34,429 bases of DNA from a virus. The stretch covers positions 1-34,429 of IMG/VR virus record IMGVR_UViG_3300031707_000094; one strand, written 5' to 3'. Below, in pieces: positions 6,763-13,559 of the stretch; within the stretch, counting starts at the first letter, position 1, and every line of letters begins with the position of its first letter. Under the pieces are notes generated by a model, which saw only the letters and a program-made list of their open reading frames with translations, ran no database searches and was not told the DNA's origin. The position numbers were made by a program, and so were the translations under genes.

Positions 6763-6849
6763 TCTCGCTGGCGAGTCACGTTTGGCGCCCGACGTGAATA
6801 CCCACAGGCGGGTCCCGTAGAGGCGCCTTCTCGTTGACCACGGGCGCTC
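6763..6849 (-). ncRNA. Conserved 87-nt element, copy 2 (inverted)
   Basis: Minus-strand sequence from 6849 begins GAGCGCCCGTGGTCAACGAG and aligns ungapped to 280-366. Relative to copy 1, changes at the proposed first stem keep pairing (GCGTC/GGCGT becomes GCGCC/GGCGC). GGCG near position 61 and CGCC near 77 can pair in both copies. It fills the gap between 6879-7253 and 6458-6736. Orientation is opposite to the other three copies. Confidence 0.45.
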
Positions 6850-6878
6850 ACGAGTTACGCCTGTCTATTCTCGTGTCC

Positions 6879-7253
6879 CTATGCCCGTATCTGATTCTCC
6901 CAATACCGGCAGATTTGCTCGACGTTGGTGGGAATGTCCAGGTCTTTGTCCAAGTACTCTTGGGCCCGGTCCTGCCAGTATCCGCACTTGCGCTCAGCCG
7001 TGTGAAACCCCGTGTGATCAAGGACAGGTCCACCGTAGGCCAGGTAGTGCACGTAGTAACTACACTCCATGCGCTCGCACGGGCTCAACCTCCTGAGCAA
7101 GTCAAGTACCTCTTCATAGGCCCGCGCTCGGCCTTTTTCGAACTGAACTTCCTCGGCGTCGCCGAAGGAACGGTAGTCATTCTCGAGTCGGTCATTCAGT
7201 TTGACGAGCCGTTCTTGCAGTCGCTCTTTCAACGCATCAACACACGCCGTCAT
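6879..7253 (-). CDS. Hypothetical 124-residue coiled-coil protein
   Basis: Starts at ATG 7253 after AAGGGAG, overlapping the upstream gene by 17 bases. Residues 1-60 are strongly helical and charged (LKERLQERLVKLNDRLEND; YEEVLDLLRRL). The second half holds several Cys, His and aromatic residues (CERMECSYYVHYLAYGG; HTAERKCGYWQD), possibly a metal site. It probably works with its neighbour 7237-7641, which is also coiled-coil. No family recognised. Confidence 0.65.
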   Translation of the reverse strand: MTACVDALKERLQERLVKLNDRLENDYRSFGDAEEVQFEKGRARAYEEVLDLLRRLSPCERMECSYYVHYLAYGGPVLDHTGFHTAERKCGYWQDRAQEYLDKDLDIPTNVEQICRYWENQIRA

Positions 7254-7641
7254 CCTTCTCTCCCTTCTCGAGACTGTCCAGCAGGTCCAGAAGTTCCTGG
7301 GTCTTTTGCTCCAGATCCATGAGCGCGTCCAGGATCTCCGTGTTCTCTGGCGTTCGCTTCACGGCATCAAGAACCTCATGCAGACCCTTCTGCACCTGTC
7401 GGGCAATGGCGTCTTCGTCTACAGATCGCCGCAGTTGTTTGAGCGCTTCCCGCTGGATCGCGTCCTCGTGCATACCGAGAAACGTCTTCGCCTGACGTCC
7501 TTGTTCCGCATCGGCCTCAGCAACCTCTGTCGGTGTCGGACCGTACAACAGTCTGTACAAGTCCTCATCCAACTCGTGCGCCGGGATCATGCAGTCGTTG
7601 GGATCCTCGCGCCAGGTCTTTACATCCAGCGGATCAAACAC
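7237..7641 (-). CDS. Hypothetical acidic coiled-coil protein
   Basis: 134 residues from GTG 7641, chosen for AAGGAGG six bases upstream and its overlap with the upstream stop. The N-terminus (FDPLDVKTWREDPNDC) leads into long charged helices (REALKQLRRSVDEDAIARQ; MDLEQKTQELLDLLDSLEK) with clear heptad spacing of Leu. An adaptor or inhibitor role is possible. No enzyme motif seen. Confidence 0.65.
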   Translation of the reverse strand: MFDPLDVKTWREDPNDCMIPAHELDEDLYRLLYGPTPTEVAEADAEQGRQAKTFLGMHEDAIQREALKQLRRSVDEDAIARQVQKGLHEVLDAVKRTPENTEILDALMDLEQKTQELLDLLDSLEKGEKDDGVC

Positions 7642-7924
7642 TGCTCGCCTCCTTCTCCAGTAGGTCGTCGATGTCCTCGCCGGCATCGTTGTACCACTCG
7701 TGCCACTCGCCATCATCCCCGTATATTTCCAGACCGCCGGCATTGCTTTCGACCCGGCTGTTCTGAAGATCGGCCTGGGCCAATGTCCTGAGCCAGCGAC
7801 AAGCATCGGGCACCGATTCCACGATGTAGTACTCGGAGACGCCTGGCACATTGCGTATCCACCACACACGCATGTCGCCCTCTTTTGCGTTGATAACCTT
7901 GTCGACCTGGATCACTTCCGCCAT
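7634..7924 (-). CDS. Hypothetical 96-residue acidic protein
   Basis: Starts at ATG 7924 with AGAGGGG nine bases upstream. The sequence contains DMRVWWIRNVPGVSEYYIV and then a very acidic C-terminal half (IYGDDGEWHEWYNDAGED). The charge suggests a nucleic-acid mimic or protein-binding role, but that is speculation. Overlaps the next gene start by 8 bases. Confidence 0.6.
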   Translation of the reverse strand: MAEVIQVDKVINAKEGDMRVWWIRNVPGVSEYYIVESVPDACRWLRTLAQADLQNSRVESNAGGLEIYGDDGEWHEWYNDAGEDIDDLLEKEASSV

Positions 7925-7926
7925 GA

Positions 7927-8292
7927 CTAGCAACCCCTCTTCTCGGCCACACCGAGAAACGCGACCACGGTCGCGGCGACCTGGTTGTACCAACCGCGTG
8001 GAAAGAACTCGCGGTCCTTGTATTGTTTCTCAGTGATCATGTCCCACTCGCTGGTGTTGGCGTACGTGACCGTCAACTGGTCACTGTTCCTGCACTCGGC
8101 AACGAACGCCGCGGCCTGACCGCCGCGGGGACCACTTACCACAACCCAGAAGCAGAACCCGTTCTCGCGCCCGTTGTGCCACGGCTCGCTGAAGACCTCC
8201 AGTTTCTCGTCGTCGCTGTAGTTATGCAGGATGTCCTCTACCGCGACCTCCACTGCCTGTGCCGGCAGGTACTGCCTGACTAGTACGCTCAT
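7927..8292 (-). CDS. Hypothetical 121-residue alpha-beta protein
   Basis: Strong ribosome-binding site AGGGAGGT eight bases before ATG 8292. The central segment FCFWVVVSGPRGGQAAAFVAE and the later FPRGWYNQVAATVVAFLGV suggest a compact alpha-beta fold with conserved aromatic residues. No catalytic signature. The 41-nt gap upstream contains GGGTACAGT, a 9-mer that recurs in the window. Confidence 0.6.
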   Translation of the reverse strand: MSVLVRQYLPAQAVEVAVEDILHNYSDDEKLEVFSEPWHNGRENGFCFWVVVSGPRGGQAAAFVAECRNSDQLTVTYANTSEWDMITEKQYKDREFFPRGWYNQVAATVVAFLGVAEKRGC

Positions 8293-8332
8293 GTTACTCT
8301 ACCTCCCTATCTGACTGTACCCCTACGGTGGT

Positions 8333-8611
8333 TTACCGACGTACCTTCTCCCCAGCCGCGAGATCAACCCATACTTCGGGCGACCGCGACCGGAAAGCTT
8401 TCCGGAGAACGTCGAACTCGTCTGGTGTCAACTCCAGCGTGATGCCGGAGTATCCATTGCTAACGCAGATGAACCGTTCGGGCGAACAGTTGCAACGCGG
8501 AATGCCGCAACCACAGTTGCTCAACCGAAAGAACGGCACCTGCACTTGCGAGCCACCACCTAGTGCAGCGTTCTCGGCATCGGTGCGGATCCGGAATGTC
8601 TTAGCCCTCAT
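8333..8611 (-). CDS. Hypothetical 92-residue Cys-containing protein
   Basis: Starts at ATG 8611, overlapping the stop of the DUF4241-like gene, with GAGGAAG just upstream. Contains CGCGIPRCNC at about residues 35-44, a dense cysteine cluster that could bind zinc or an Fe-S cluster, then beta strands (FICVSNGYSGITLELTPDEF). Ends in a helical, basic tail (EVWVDLAAGEKVRR). Family not recognised. Confidence 0.6.
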   Translation of the reverse strand: MRAKTFRIRTDAENAALGGGSQVQVPFFRLSNCGCGIPRCNCSPERFICVSNGYSGITLELTPDEFDVLRKAFRSRSPEVWVDLAAGEKVRR

Positions 8612-9371
8612 CGTCTTCCTCACCTTCGTTCTCTGCCTCGTCATCGTCGTTGTCCTCGAGGAACCGAACCTCGATAGCGACCGGGTTCCCACGAGTGTTC
8701 CGGCGAACGTAGACGGGGTAACTACCGTCTCCGAGGCCCGTGCCGCTGACAACGCCCTTGGCGAAGTCGAAGAACTTCAACTCATTGTCCCACTGCCCAT
8801 CGGGACCCTTGTAGCGCTCGAGGAGCTTCTCGTAATCCAGCGGGAAGCTCGAGACGCATCCGATGAACATCTGGCCCGAGTCCACGCCGTTGTCTTCCCC
8901 GACGTGTTCCCATGCAGATGTGAAAGCACAGTCGCCGAGCCGTGTCGCCCGCAGGATACTGACCCTCTCGCCCCAGCCGCCCTCATCACCGATGACCGCC
9001 TCAGCGATCCACTCGCCGGCGCAGTCATCAAAGACGATTCCCAAACGACCCATATCCTCAGGTGCGTCGTCGGTATCGATGTAGCAGGGGTCCGCGACCA
9101 CGATCTTGTCTAGGACCGTGAACCGGTGCTCCTTGGTAGTTGCCGGTACGAGGGGTGTCACGACCTCGACTTCCTCTGCCGACTCGTCGTCGGCGTATTC
9201 CAGGGTGACCTGAAGCAGGTGGTCGTAGTCGCCTTCGACTGCGCGTGCGAGATACTCCTTAGCCGCCTCGGGTTGACCCGAGCGCTTGAGCGCCTTCGAT
9301 ACCCGAGCCATGATGCTGAAGGCATTGCCGTCCTCGCCGACTAACCTGACTTGAACTTTCGTGTGCGCCAT
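8601..9371 (-). CDS. DUF4241-like protein with an N-terminal phage-conserved domain
   Basis: 256 residues. Residues 1-60 (VQVRLVGEDGNAFSIMARVSKALKRSG, then GDYDHLLQVTLEY) match a small domain common in phages and plasmids. Residues 80-240 resemble DUF4241: VADPCYID, GGWGERVSI, VDSGQMFIG, then GDGSYPVYVRRNTRGNPVAIE. The last 20 residues are almost all Asp/Glu. DUF4241 has no established activity. The joining of the two domains could be functional or an old gene fusion. Good ribosome-binding site, GGGAGGAAGG. Confidence 0.75.
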   Translation of the reverse strand: MAHTKVQVRLVGEDGNAFSIMARVSKALKRSGQPEAAKEYLARAVEGDYDHLLQVTLEYADDESAEEVEVVTPLVPATTKEHRFTVLDKIVVADPCYIDTDDAPEDMGRLGIVFDDCAGEWIAEAVIGDEGGWGERVSILRATRLGDCAFTSAWEHVGEDNGVDSGQMFIGCVSSFPLDYEKLLERYKGPDGQWDNELKFFDFAKGVVSGTGLGDGSYPVYVRRNTRGNPVAIEVRFLEDNDDDEAENEGEEDDEG

Positions 9372-9385
9372 CTAACCTTCCTCCC

Positions 9386-9514
9386 TTAGCTCTCTGCCAG
9401 CGCCTCAAGGATGCCCTCCTTGTGGGCGTCGATAATGTCTCGACGTGTGAAGCCCTCGGCGAGCATCTTCTTGAGCAGGCAGGCTATCCTCATTCGTTCC
9501 ACGTTCCATGTCAT
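9386..9514 (-). CDS. Tiny hypothetical protein (42 residues)
   Basis: Found by reading the gap: ATG 9514 to TAA 9386. Sequence begins MTWNVERMRIACLLKKMLAE and is a helical hairpin with mixed charge. GGAGGTCAAGTAAG immediately precedes the ATG, so the ribosome-binding site lies inside the end of the upstream gene. Coupled translation is likely. Function unknown. Confidence 0.6.
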   Translation of the reverse strand: MTWNVERMRIACLLKKMLAEGFTRRDIIDAHKEGILEALAES

Positions 9515-9515
9515 C

Positions 9516-9641
9516 TTACTTGACCTCCAAGGCCCGTCGAATCATGTAGGTAAGGGCACTGTGGGCAGCCGGCCCGACCGCTGGCATCGGGCGGAACGGC
9601 TGCCTTAGTGCCTTGATGGAGGTGTTGTTCTGTCGTTTCAT
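9516..9641 (-). CDS. Leader gene of unit 3 (41 residues, basic)
   Basis: First gene after promoter copy 3. ATG 9641 is preceded by GAGGAAGACA. The protein starts MKRQNNTSIKALRQPFRPMP, is basic and Pro-containing, and ends EVK-stop, where GAGGTCAAGTAAG is the ribosome-binding site of the next gene. A longer frame to 9725 only translates the promoter itself and is not used. Confidence 0.6.
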   Translation of the reverse strand: MKRQNNTSIKALRQPFRPMPAVGPAAHSALTYMIRRALEVK

Positions 9642-9653
9642 TGTCTTCCTCGA

Positions 9654-9700
9654 TTTTCCCTTCCTATATATAAGACGCTCGAGGAACGCCAGTGTTACAG
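9654..9700 (-). promoter_or_regulatory. Conserved promoter-like element, copy 3
   Basis: Minus strand: TGTAACACTGGCGTTCC, CTCGAGCGTCTTA, TATATAGGAAGGGAAAA, 12 nt before the leader ATG. TATATA is a reasonable -10. The upstream A/T-rich block is AAAATTCTTTTCC. It drives 9641 to about 6458. Confidence 0.8.
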
Positions 9701-9740
9701 CCTTTCGGAAAAGAATTTTGAACAATTTTTGCGTGGGACC

Positions 9741-10049
9741 TCAGTGCCACACCCATGCGCCGTGTGGGTTCCTATGGGCTATCCGGCCACGTCCATAGTC
9801 CGTGGAGGCCCAGGCGCTGGCGCCGAACCACTCGGCGTATCCGAGAAACGCTCCGGTCGGTCCAACCAGTACAACACGACCGAGTTTGTCGCGTATCGCG
9901 GTTCCCGTACCATCCGGCTTCACGGCGTCATGGAGCAGGGCCACCTCAGCGTGCTTGTTCCTGACGTGCAGGATCTGCTGACCCTGCTGAGACCGCTTGA
10001 GCCAATCAGCCTTGCGCGGGTCTTCGGTAACGGTAACTACCGTCGTCAT
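9741..10049 (-). CDS. Hypothetical protein, paralogue of 5493-5771
   Basis: 102 residues from ATG 10049, with AAGGAGGG eight bases upstream. An N-terminal extension (MTTVVTVTEDPRKADWLKRS) is followed by the domain shared with 5493-5771: VALLHDAVKP, RDKLGRVVLVGPTGAF, GASAW, and the C-terminal NPHGAWVWH. The conserved Trp-rich ending and the RDK-G motif suggest a ligand- or protein-binding surface. Family not recognised. Last gene of unit 4; it stops about 40 nt before promoter copy 3. Confidence 0.65.
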   Translation of the reverse strand: MTTVVTVTEDPRKADWLKRSQQGQQILHVRNKHAEVALLHDAVKPDGTGTAIRDKLGRVVLVGPTGAFLGYAEWFGASAWASTDYGRGRIAHRNPHGAWVWH

Positions 10050-10063
10050 CTTACATTCCCTCC

Positions 10064-10237
10064 TTATCGAAGCGCCTCTACCAACTTGGCTATCGACGCC
10101 GTATCCATGGCCGTGAACTTCTGAACGGCGACTATAGCCACAGCCGCCATCGCGCCGTAACCTGCGAGCGTAGCGACTGCCCAGAGTTCGACCGAGCCGC
10201 GTGAACCACTTTTCCACGCCCGACTCGTCTTCGTCAT
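10064..10237 (-). CDS. Small membrane protein
   Basis: 57 residues from ATG 10237 (MTKTSRAWKSGSRGSVELW). One membrane segment spans roughly residues 16-37 (WAVATLAGYGAMAAVAIVAV), then an amphipathic C-terminus. A GTG at 10249 is closer to the GGAGGT and is an alternative start. The AAGTAAGATG junction favours the ATG. It follows a 28-residue gene by one base. Confidence 0.55.
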   Translation of the reverse strand: MTKTSRAWKSGSRGSVELWAVATLAGYGAMAAVAIVAVQKFTAMDTASIAKLVEALR

Positions 10238-10238
10238 C

Positions 10239-10325
10239 TTACTTGCCACCGTGACCTCCGTACCTCCGCGGGTTGAACCTGATAACCAGTCCGAGTCTGA
10301 ACAGTGTCGCTTCCAACTGCGTCAT
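10239..10325 (-). CDS. Micro-ORF, 28 residues, basic
   Basis: ATG 10325 to TAA 10239, protein MTQLEATLFRLGLVIRFNPR followed by a Gly/Arg tail. The start is preceded by GGAGGTAAGTAAG and the end supplies GGAGGT for the gene downstream. Both junctions have the AAGTAAGATG form found between many genes here, which supports a real gene. Function unknown. Confidence 0.5.
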   Translation of the reverse strand: MTQLEATLFRLGLVIRFNPRRYGGHGGK

Positions 10326-10326
10326 C

Positions 10327-10503
10327 TTACTTACCTCCGATGCGCGTCCAGGCGTCGTAGGCCTGGTTGAAGCACTTCCGGGCCGCCTCGGCCTCGAGCG
10401 TTATGTACTTCTCTCGCGGTTCCTGTAGGTGCTCGGCATGTGCTCGCTGGTAGGCGATTCCTACCTCGTGGATGATGCCGGCTGCCGTGTTTGTGTTTAA
10501 CAT
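10327..10503 (-). CDS. Leader gene of unit 4 (58 residues)
   Basis: ATG 10503 with GGGAGGAA six bases upstream, directly after promoter copy 4. Protein MLNTNTAAGIIHEVGIAYQR, then a helical acidic middle and an end AYDAWTRIGGK. It looks all-helical. The stop overlaps the ribosome-binding site of the micro-ORF downstream. No family recognised. Confidence 0.6.
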   Translation of the reverse strand: MLNTNTAAGIIHEVGIAYQRAHAEHLQEPREKYITLEAEAARKCFNQAYDAWTRIGGK

Positions 10504-10519
10504 TTTCGTTTCCTCCCTT

Positions 10520-10565
10520 TTTCCCTTCCTATAAGTAAGACGCTCGAGGAAGTCCCCTGTTACAG
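10520..10565 (-). promoter_or_regulatory. Conserved promoter-like element, copy 4
   Basis: Minus strand: TGTAACAGGGGACTTCC, CTCGAGCGTCTTAC, TTATAGGAAGGGAAAAA, then the leader gene. Upstream TAGTCTGCAAATTCC is shared with copy 5 and, with one change, copy 2. It drives 10503 to 9741. Confidence 0.8.
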
Positions 10566-10599
10566 GGTTTGGGAGGAATTTGCAGACTATTTTAGACCG

Positions 10600-10904
10600 T
10601 CTATCCATGCGCTACCTTGACCGCATGAACCGCCTGTAATTTGCTCAGGATGTGGATTCTAGAGACTCTAGATACGGAGCAGTTGCAAGCGTCTACAGGC
10701 CTCGCTGATGGGCTAAAATGACGCTCAGGAAGGCGCCTTAGAGACCGCAGAACGCTCGAGAATCCGCTTGCATCTCTGCCTTTTGACACTAGTGGCGTTT
10801 TAGAACCCCGGAACCCTCTGGGCTTCCACAGACGCTCTAAGGGCGTAATCCTAGCCTCGCCAGAATCAACGAGAAAGCGTCTCTGGAAAGTCGGCAGGGC
10901 GTTC
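10600..10904. promoter_or_regulatory. 305-bp gene-free region rich in GCGTCT/GACGCTC boxes
   Basis: No convincing gene. It holds a palindrome, TCTAGAGACTCTAGA, at 10658-10672 (7-bp arms). It also holds repeated GCGTCT or its complement at 10689, 10720 (GACGCTC), 10752 (ACGCTC), 10830 (AGACGCTCT) and 10876, the last inside conserved element copy 3. The same octamer GAGCGTCT is the core of the six promoter elements. An operator cluster or a replication-linked region is possible. Confidence 0.4.
10865..10902 (+). ncRNA. Conserved element, copy 3 (partial)
   Basis: Contains TCAACGAGAAAGCGTCTC, matching the core of copies 1, 2 and 4, then CTGG-AAAG-TCGG, a possible small hairpin at the same place as in copies 1 and 4. 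The 5' strand of the first stem is not clear. It lies immediately after the stop of the GHKL gene. Confidence 0.35.
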
Positions 10905-12425
10905 CTATAGGGTTGCATTTGATGGGTTCTCGCCGGCCTTCTTCTTGCCTCTCTGGTCAGTCCAGCGAAGGTGTTCCTTGAGTTCGGCAATGTCGTCTGA
11001 ATAGTCTTCCAACATGATGTGAAACAACCGCGCGCCCAGCGCCGACAATCGGTTAACGTAGGCACGGCCGTGCGGAAGGTCCTCGCCGTCCGGCCCGTGA
11101 TGCCCCAACTCGTGCAGGATCAGGTCGGTCACGTCCGCGGTGATTCGTCCAAAGAAGTCCCGAGGCAGTGTCGCCACATTAAACGACAGCAGTCCAACCC
11201 GGTAGGTCGCTACATACTTCGCGCGCGGCAACCTGTAGAATCGCACCGTAAGACCATCTAAGCCTACTAGGTGGCGCGCCAGCGCCCGGGCATAGGCAGC
11301 CACACGGAGCATGTCTTCGTCCGGCTTCACTTCGTCCACACTGACTGGTGTGACACCGAACTCGTCAGACGAGTACTTAAAACCAGCCCGCTTGTATCCC
11401 TCGCGTTCCGCCTTCGACAACACCTGCGGAGGTACCACTACATACCCGGCCTCGATAGCCTCCTCGTTGGCCACCGGATTGGATGACCAAAGAACCACCT
11501 TGTCGCCGAACCGCAGGCGCGCTGCCTTCTGAACCGTCTCGCTGCGGGTATCACTGTCCTCAAGCGCTTGTTTCATCCAGTCTTCGCCGGTATCACTGAC
11601 TGTTAGCAGGTCAACCGTAGCGTTCAGAACCGCGGCGTAGATGTCCTGGAGGAAGTAGTTCGAGACCGTGTCTCGCTCCGGTGGCATCGGCACCTTCTGC
11701 CGAACATCGGCCGAGTAAGGGGCCTCGATGCGCTGTACCGGACAGCCCAACTCAAAGAGCCAGGCGCCCTCGTCTGCCGGTTCGTAGATGACGATATCAG
11801 TCGTGCGGTACCCTGTCTTAAGTGGTTCGCCCGGGCGAGTCTGAATGACCGTGTTGAGACAAGACTGGGTCCGGGCAATCTCCTGTGGTCGCCCGATCTC
11901 CTCACCGTTGACCGTGAACCTGAGACCGAGCGGTGGAACAAGCCGGCGCAACATCGTCACGCAGGCCTGGATCTCGTCGACCTTCGCCGGCAGATCCAAT
12001 GCAATGTACGTCCCAGCCGCGCGCTTCCGACGCTTGCTCACCTTGCGATCGCCGCTGCGCGGAAACTCGACTGTTCCGCTGGTCGTCTCGATTCGGCCCT
12101 CATAAGCCAGGGCCATGATTTCCTTCTCACCCATGTTGAACCGACCGGCCACTTCCGGTTGCCCGCGCTTGGGGGTACTGCGGAAAAGGGTGTAGGCGTC
12201 TTCCAGATGCTGGAAGCCCTGCCCGTCGTCCTCTACCGTCACCCGCACGGCGCGCCGGCCCTTGATCGGGTTCGCCGTAACGTGACAGACCGTCGGTCGC
12301 TGCACCACGTCATCGCGAGCACACTCGTCAAAGACGTTGACCGGTAGTTCCTTGACGAGACGCCACAGGTCACGTCCGCCTTGAAGTTCCTTCATGCCCT
12401 CAACATCTACCTCAAACCGAGCCAC
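10905..12425 (-). CDS. GHKL-type ATPase fused to an HExxH metallopeptidase-like domain
   Basis: 506 residues from GTG 12425 (AAGGAGG six bases upstream). The N-terminal ATPase shows the Bergerat-fold motifs: N-box with Asn30 (ELPVNVFDEC), VEDDGQGF at 64-71, GRFNMGEKEIMALA at 94-107 and a Gly-Thr strand (AAGTYIALDL) at 137-146. This is like MutL, Hsp90 and type II topoisomerase ATPases. Residues 160-290 could be the transducer domain. The C-terminus carries LILHELGHHGPDGEDLPHG, with HExxH at 438-442 and a possible third ligand at His452. ATP-driven conformational change coupled to proteolysis is a reasonable guess. Last gene of unit 5; it overlaps the basic peptide 12412-12543. Confidence 0.8.
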   Translation of the reverse strand: MARFEVDVEGMKELQGGRDLWRLVKELPVNVFDECARDDVVQRPTVCHVTANPIKGRRAVRVTVEDDGQGFQHLEDAYTLFRSTPKRGQPEVAGRFNMGEKEIMALAYEGRIETTSGTVEFPRSGDRKVSKRRKRAAGTYIALDLPAKVDEIQACVTMLRRLVPPLGLRFTVNGEEIGRPQEIARTQSCLNTVIQTRPGEPLKTGYRTTDIVIYEPADEGAWLFELGCPVQRIEAPYSADVRQKVPMPPERDTVSNYFLQDIYAAVLNATVDLLTVSDTGEDWMKQALEDSDTRSETVQKAARLRFGDKVVLWSSNPVANEEAIEAGYVVVPPQVLSKAEREGYKRAGFKYSSDEFGVTPVSVDEVKPDEDMLRVAAYARALARHLVGLDGLTVRFYRLPRAKYVATYRVGLLSFNVATLPRDFFGRITADVTDLILHELGHHGPDGEDLPHGRAYVNRLSALGARLFHIMLEDYSDDIAELKEHLRWTDQRGKKKAGENPSNATL

Positions 12426-12543
12426 GGCTCGCCTCCTTCTTTACGTGCATCTGACCACGCTGTCTCTTGGGAGTCCGCTTGTAATGGTCCTTCTTGCCGA
12501 CGTGCAACCCTCTCTTGGCTTCATGGCCCCTGCGTCCTGGCAT
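12412..12543 (-). CDS. Small highly basic protein
   Basis: 43 residues from ATG 12543, beginning MPGRRGHEAKRGLHVGKKDH; about a third of all residues are Lys or Arg. It could bind nucleic acid or be a small internal protein. The start follows GGAGGCGAAGTAGAG and the gene overlaps the GHKL start by 14 bases. The extreme composition makes any family assignment unsafe. Confidence 0.5.
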   Translation of the reverse strand: MPGRRGHEAKRGLHVGKKDHYKRTPKRQRGQMHVKKEASRGSV

Positions 12544-12545
12544 CT

Positions 12546-12929
12546 CTACTTCGCCTCCGGCCAGTAACAGGTACAGTTGCAGCCAGTGCTTGCTGAGCAA
12601 CTCCACAATCCCCGGCGATACTTGGAGTGGAAACTGCGAGGATGCCCACACTGACATAGGACCACGTTCTTAACCACGTACTTCCGATGACACTGGCTGC
12701 CAACGGGGAACCAGCCCTGACTGTCGGGGTGGTTTGGATCAGTTGTCCACTCGCCATCAATCGTGATAATGCCTCCGTGCGCCACTGACTTGACTGGAAT
12801 GTCCTTTCCGCAGATGGCGCAGGGATAACCGTCGAAATGACCGCGTCGGTGCGACGGACTCTCTAGACGTTTGTAGTAACGGTCGCCCCAGGGTGGCACG
12901 GAGTAGATGTCATTACGCGGAATAGCCAT
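12546..12929 (-). CDS. Zinc-binding protein with two Cys clusters
   Basis: 127 residues from ATG 12929. The first cluster is CAIC near 36-39 followed by a distant Cys-His (GSQCHRKY). The second is CQCGHPRSFH and a CNCTC run near the C-terminus. This fits two zinc sites. The rest (IITIDGEWTTDPNHPDSQGWF) is beta-rich, and SQCHRKY resembles zinc-binding domains that recognise nucleic acid. It lies one base after the stop of the GIY-YIG nuclease gene. Function unknown. Confidence 0.65.
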   Translation of the reverse strand: MAIPRNDIYSVPPWGDRYYKRLESPSHRRGHFDGYPCAICGKDIPVKSVAHGGIITIDGEWTTDPNHPDSQGWFPVGSQCHRKYVVKNVVLCQCGHPRSFHSKYRRGLWSCSASTGCNCTCYWPEAK

Positions 12930-12930
12930 C

Positions 12931-13257
12931 TTACTTCGCCTTCCGTTCCGCTTGACAGATAGGGCAGAGCGTGCGCCCCACGTTCTTGTGGTGCCGCTTG
13001 ATATGACTCTCAAGTTTCCGCGCGGCCCAGACGCCGTCGCATTTCCACACCCGGGCGAGCCGCCACGTGATTCCGGCATTGGTGATGACCTGCATCAACC
13101 GCGACCCGTTGCCGTGGGCGTGTCGTTCGAGTCGCGCCGTCAGATCCTTGGTACTGCCGAGATAGTGCCGAGCGTGCTTGTAAGGTGTATCGAAATGAAT
13201 GAGGTAGACCACATTCTTGGTTGCCCGGCTGTTAGGTCGACTGGCGACGTCTGTCAT
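12931..13257 (-). CDS. GIY-YIG endonuclease
   Basis: 108 residues. The fold-defining motifs are visible: VVYLIHF for GIY, HYLGSTKDLTARLERH for YIG plus the catalytic Arg, and ARKLESHIKRHH with the catalytic Glu. The length is that of a bare nuclease domain with a short C-terminal CPIC tail. Members nick or cut DNA (UvrC, T4 endonuclease II, homing enzymes); here the target is unknown. ATG 13257 overlaps the previous stop (ATGA). Confidence 0.85.
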   Translation of the reverse strand: MTDVASRPNSRATKNVVYLIHFDTPYKHARHYLGSTKDLTARLERHAHGNGSRLMQVITNAGITWRLARVWKCDGVWAARKLESHIKRHHKNVGRTLCPICQAERKAK

Positions 13258-13559
13258 TCCAACCCGCCCTGTTCGACCACGTCTTCGTCCTCGCGGTTAC
13301 CTTCGAAACCCACTACCTCAACCACCCGTCCCGTCAGATGACCCGGCAGGTGCTGCACGGCCCAATCGCCGAAGCTGTAAGTGCTGCTGTATCGGAGAAC
13401 CGCCCCGCAGGTCTGGCACTTGATATAGGTCGGGCGTTCGGCGCCGTTGCGGGCGTAGAGGTGTCCACCGATCGGCATCAACCAAGTGAAACCGTCTTCC
13501 TCGGACTCGGCGTAGTGGCTAGACGCCCTGGTCTTTTCGTACTCAGCCTTGTTGTTCAT
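13254..13559 (-). CDS. Hypothetical protein with one zinc-finger-like motif
   Basis: 101 residues. The centre reads IKCQTCGAVLRY, then HLPGHLTG about 20 residues on, a Cys2-His2 arrangement. An aromatic patch GFTWLMPIGGHLYARN precedes it, and the C-terminus is acidic (REDEDVVEQGG). GAGGAGAATGTAG stands before ATG 13559. Likely a small zinc-binding adaptor. No family name can be given. Confidence 0.65.
   Translation of the reverse strand: MNNKAEYEKTRASSHYAESEEDGFTWLMPIGGHLYARNGAERPTYIKCQTCGAVLRYSSTYSFGDWAVQHLPGHLTGRVVEVVGFEGNREDEDVVEQGGLE

Noticed and set aside
6737-6840. Plus-strand pseudogene of the 309-578 gene
   Set aside because: Only the last about 20 codons match, and the similarity continues past the stop codon, as expected for a conserved non-coding element rather than a gene remnant.
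9641-9725. N-terminal extensions with LERLIYRKGK before several leader genes
   Set aside because: The similar peptides at 9.7, 10.6, 13.9 and 15.8 kb are translations of the repeated promoter element, not a protein domain.
10601-11065. 154-residue frame at the end of the GHKL gene
   Set aside because: Overlaps the conserved ATPase/HExxH frame and extends into non-coding repeats; no ribosome-binding site.
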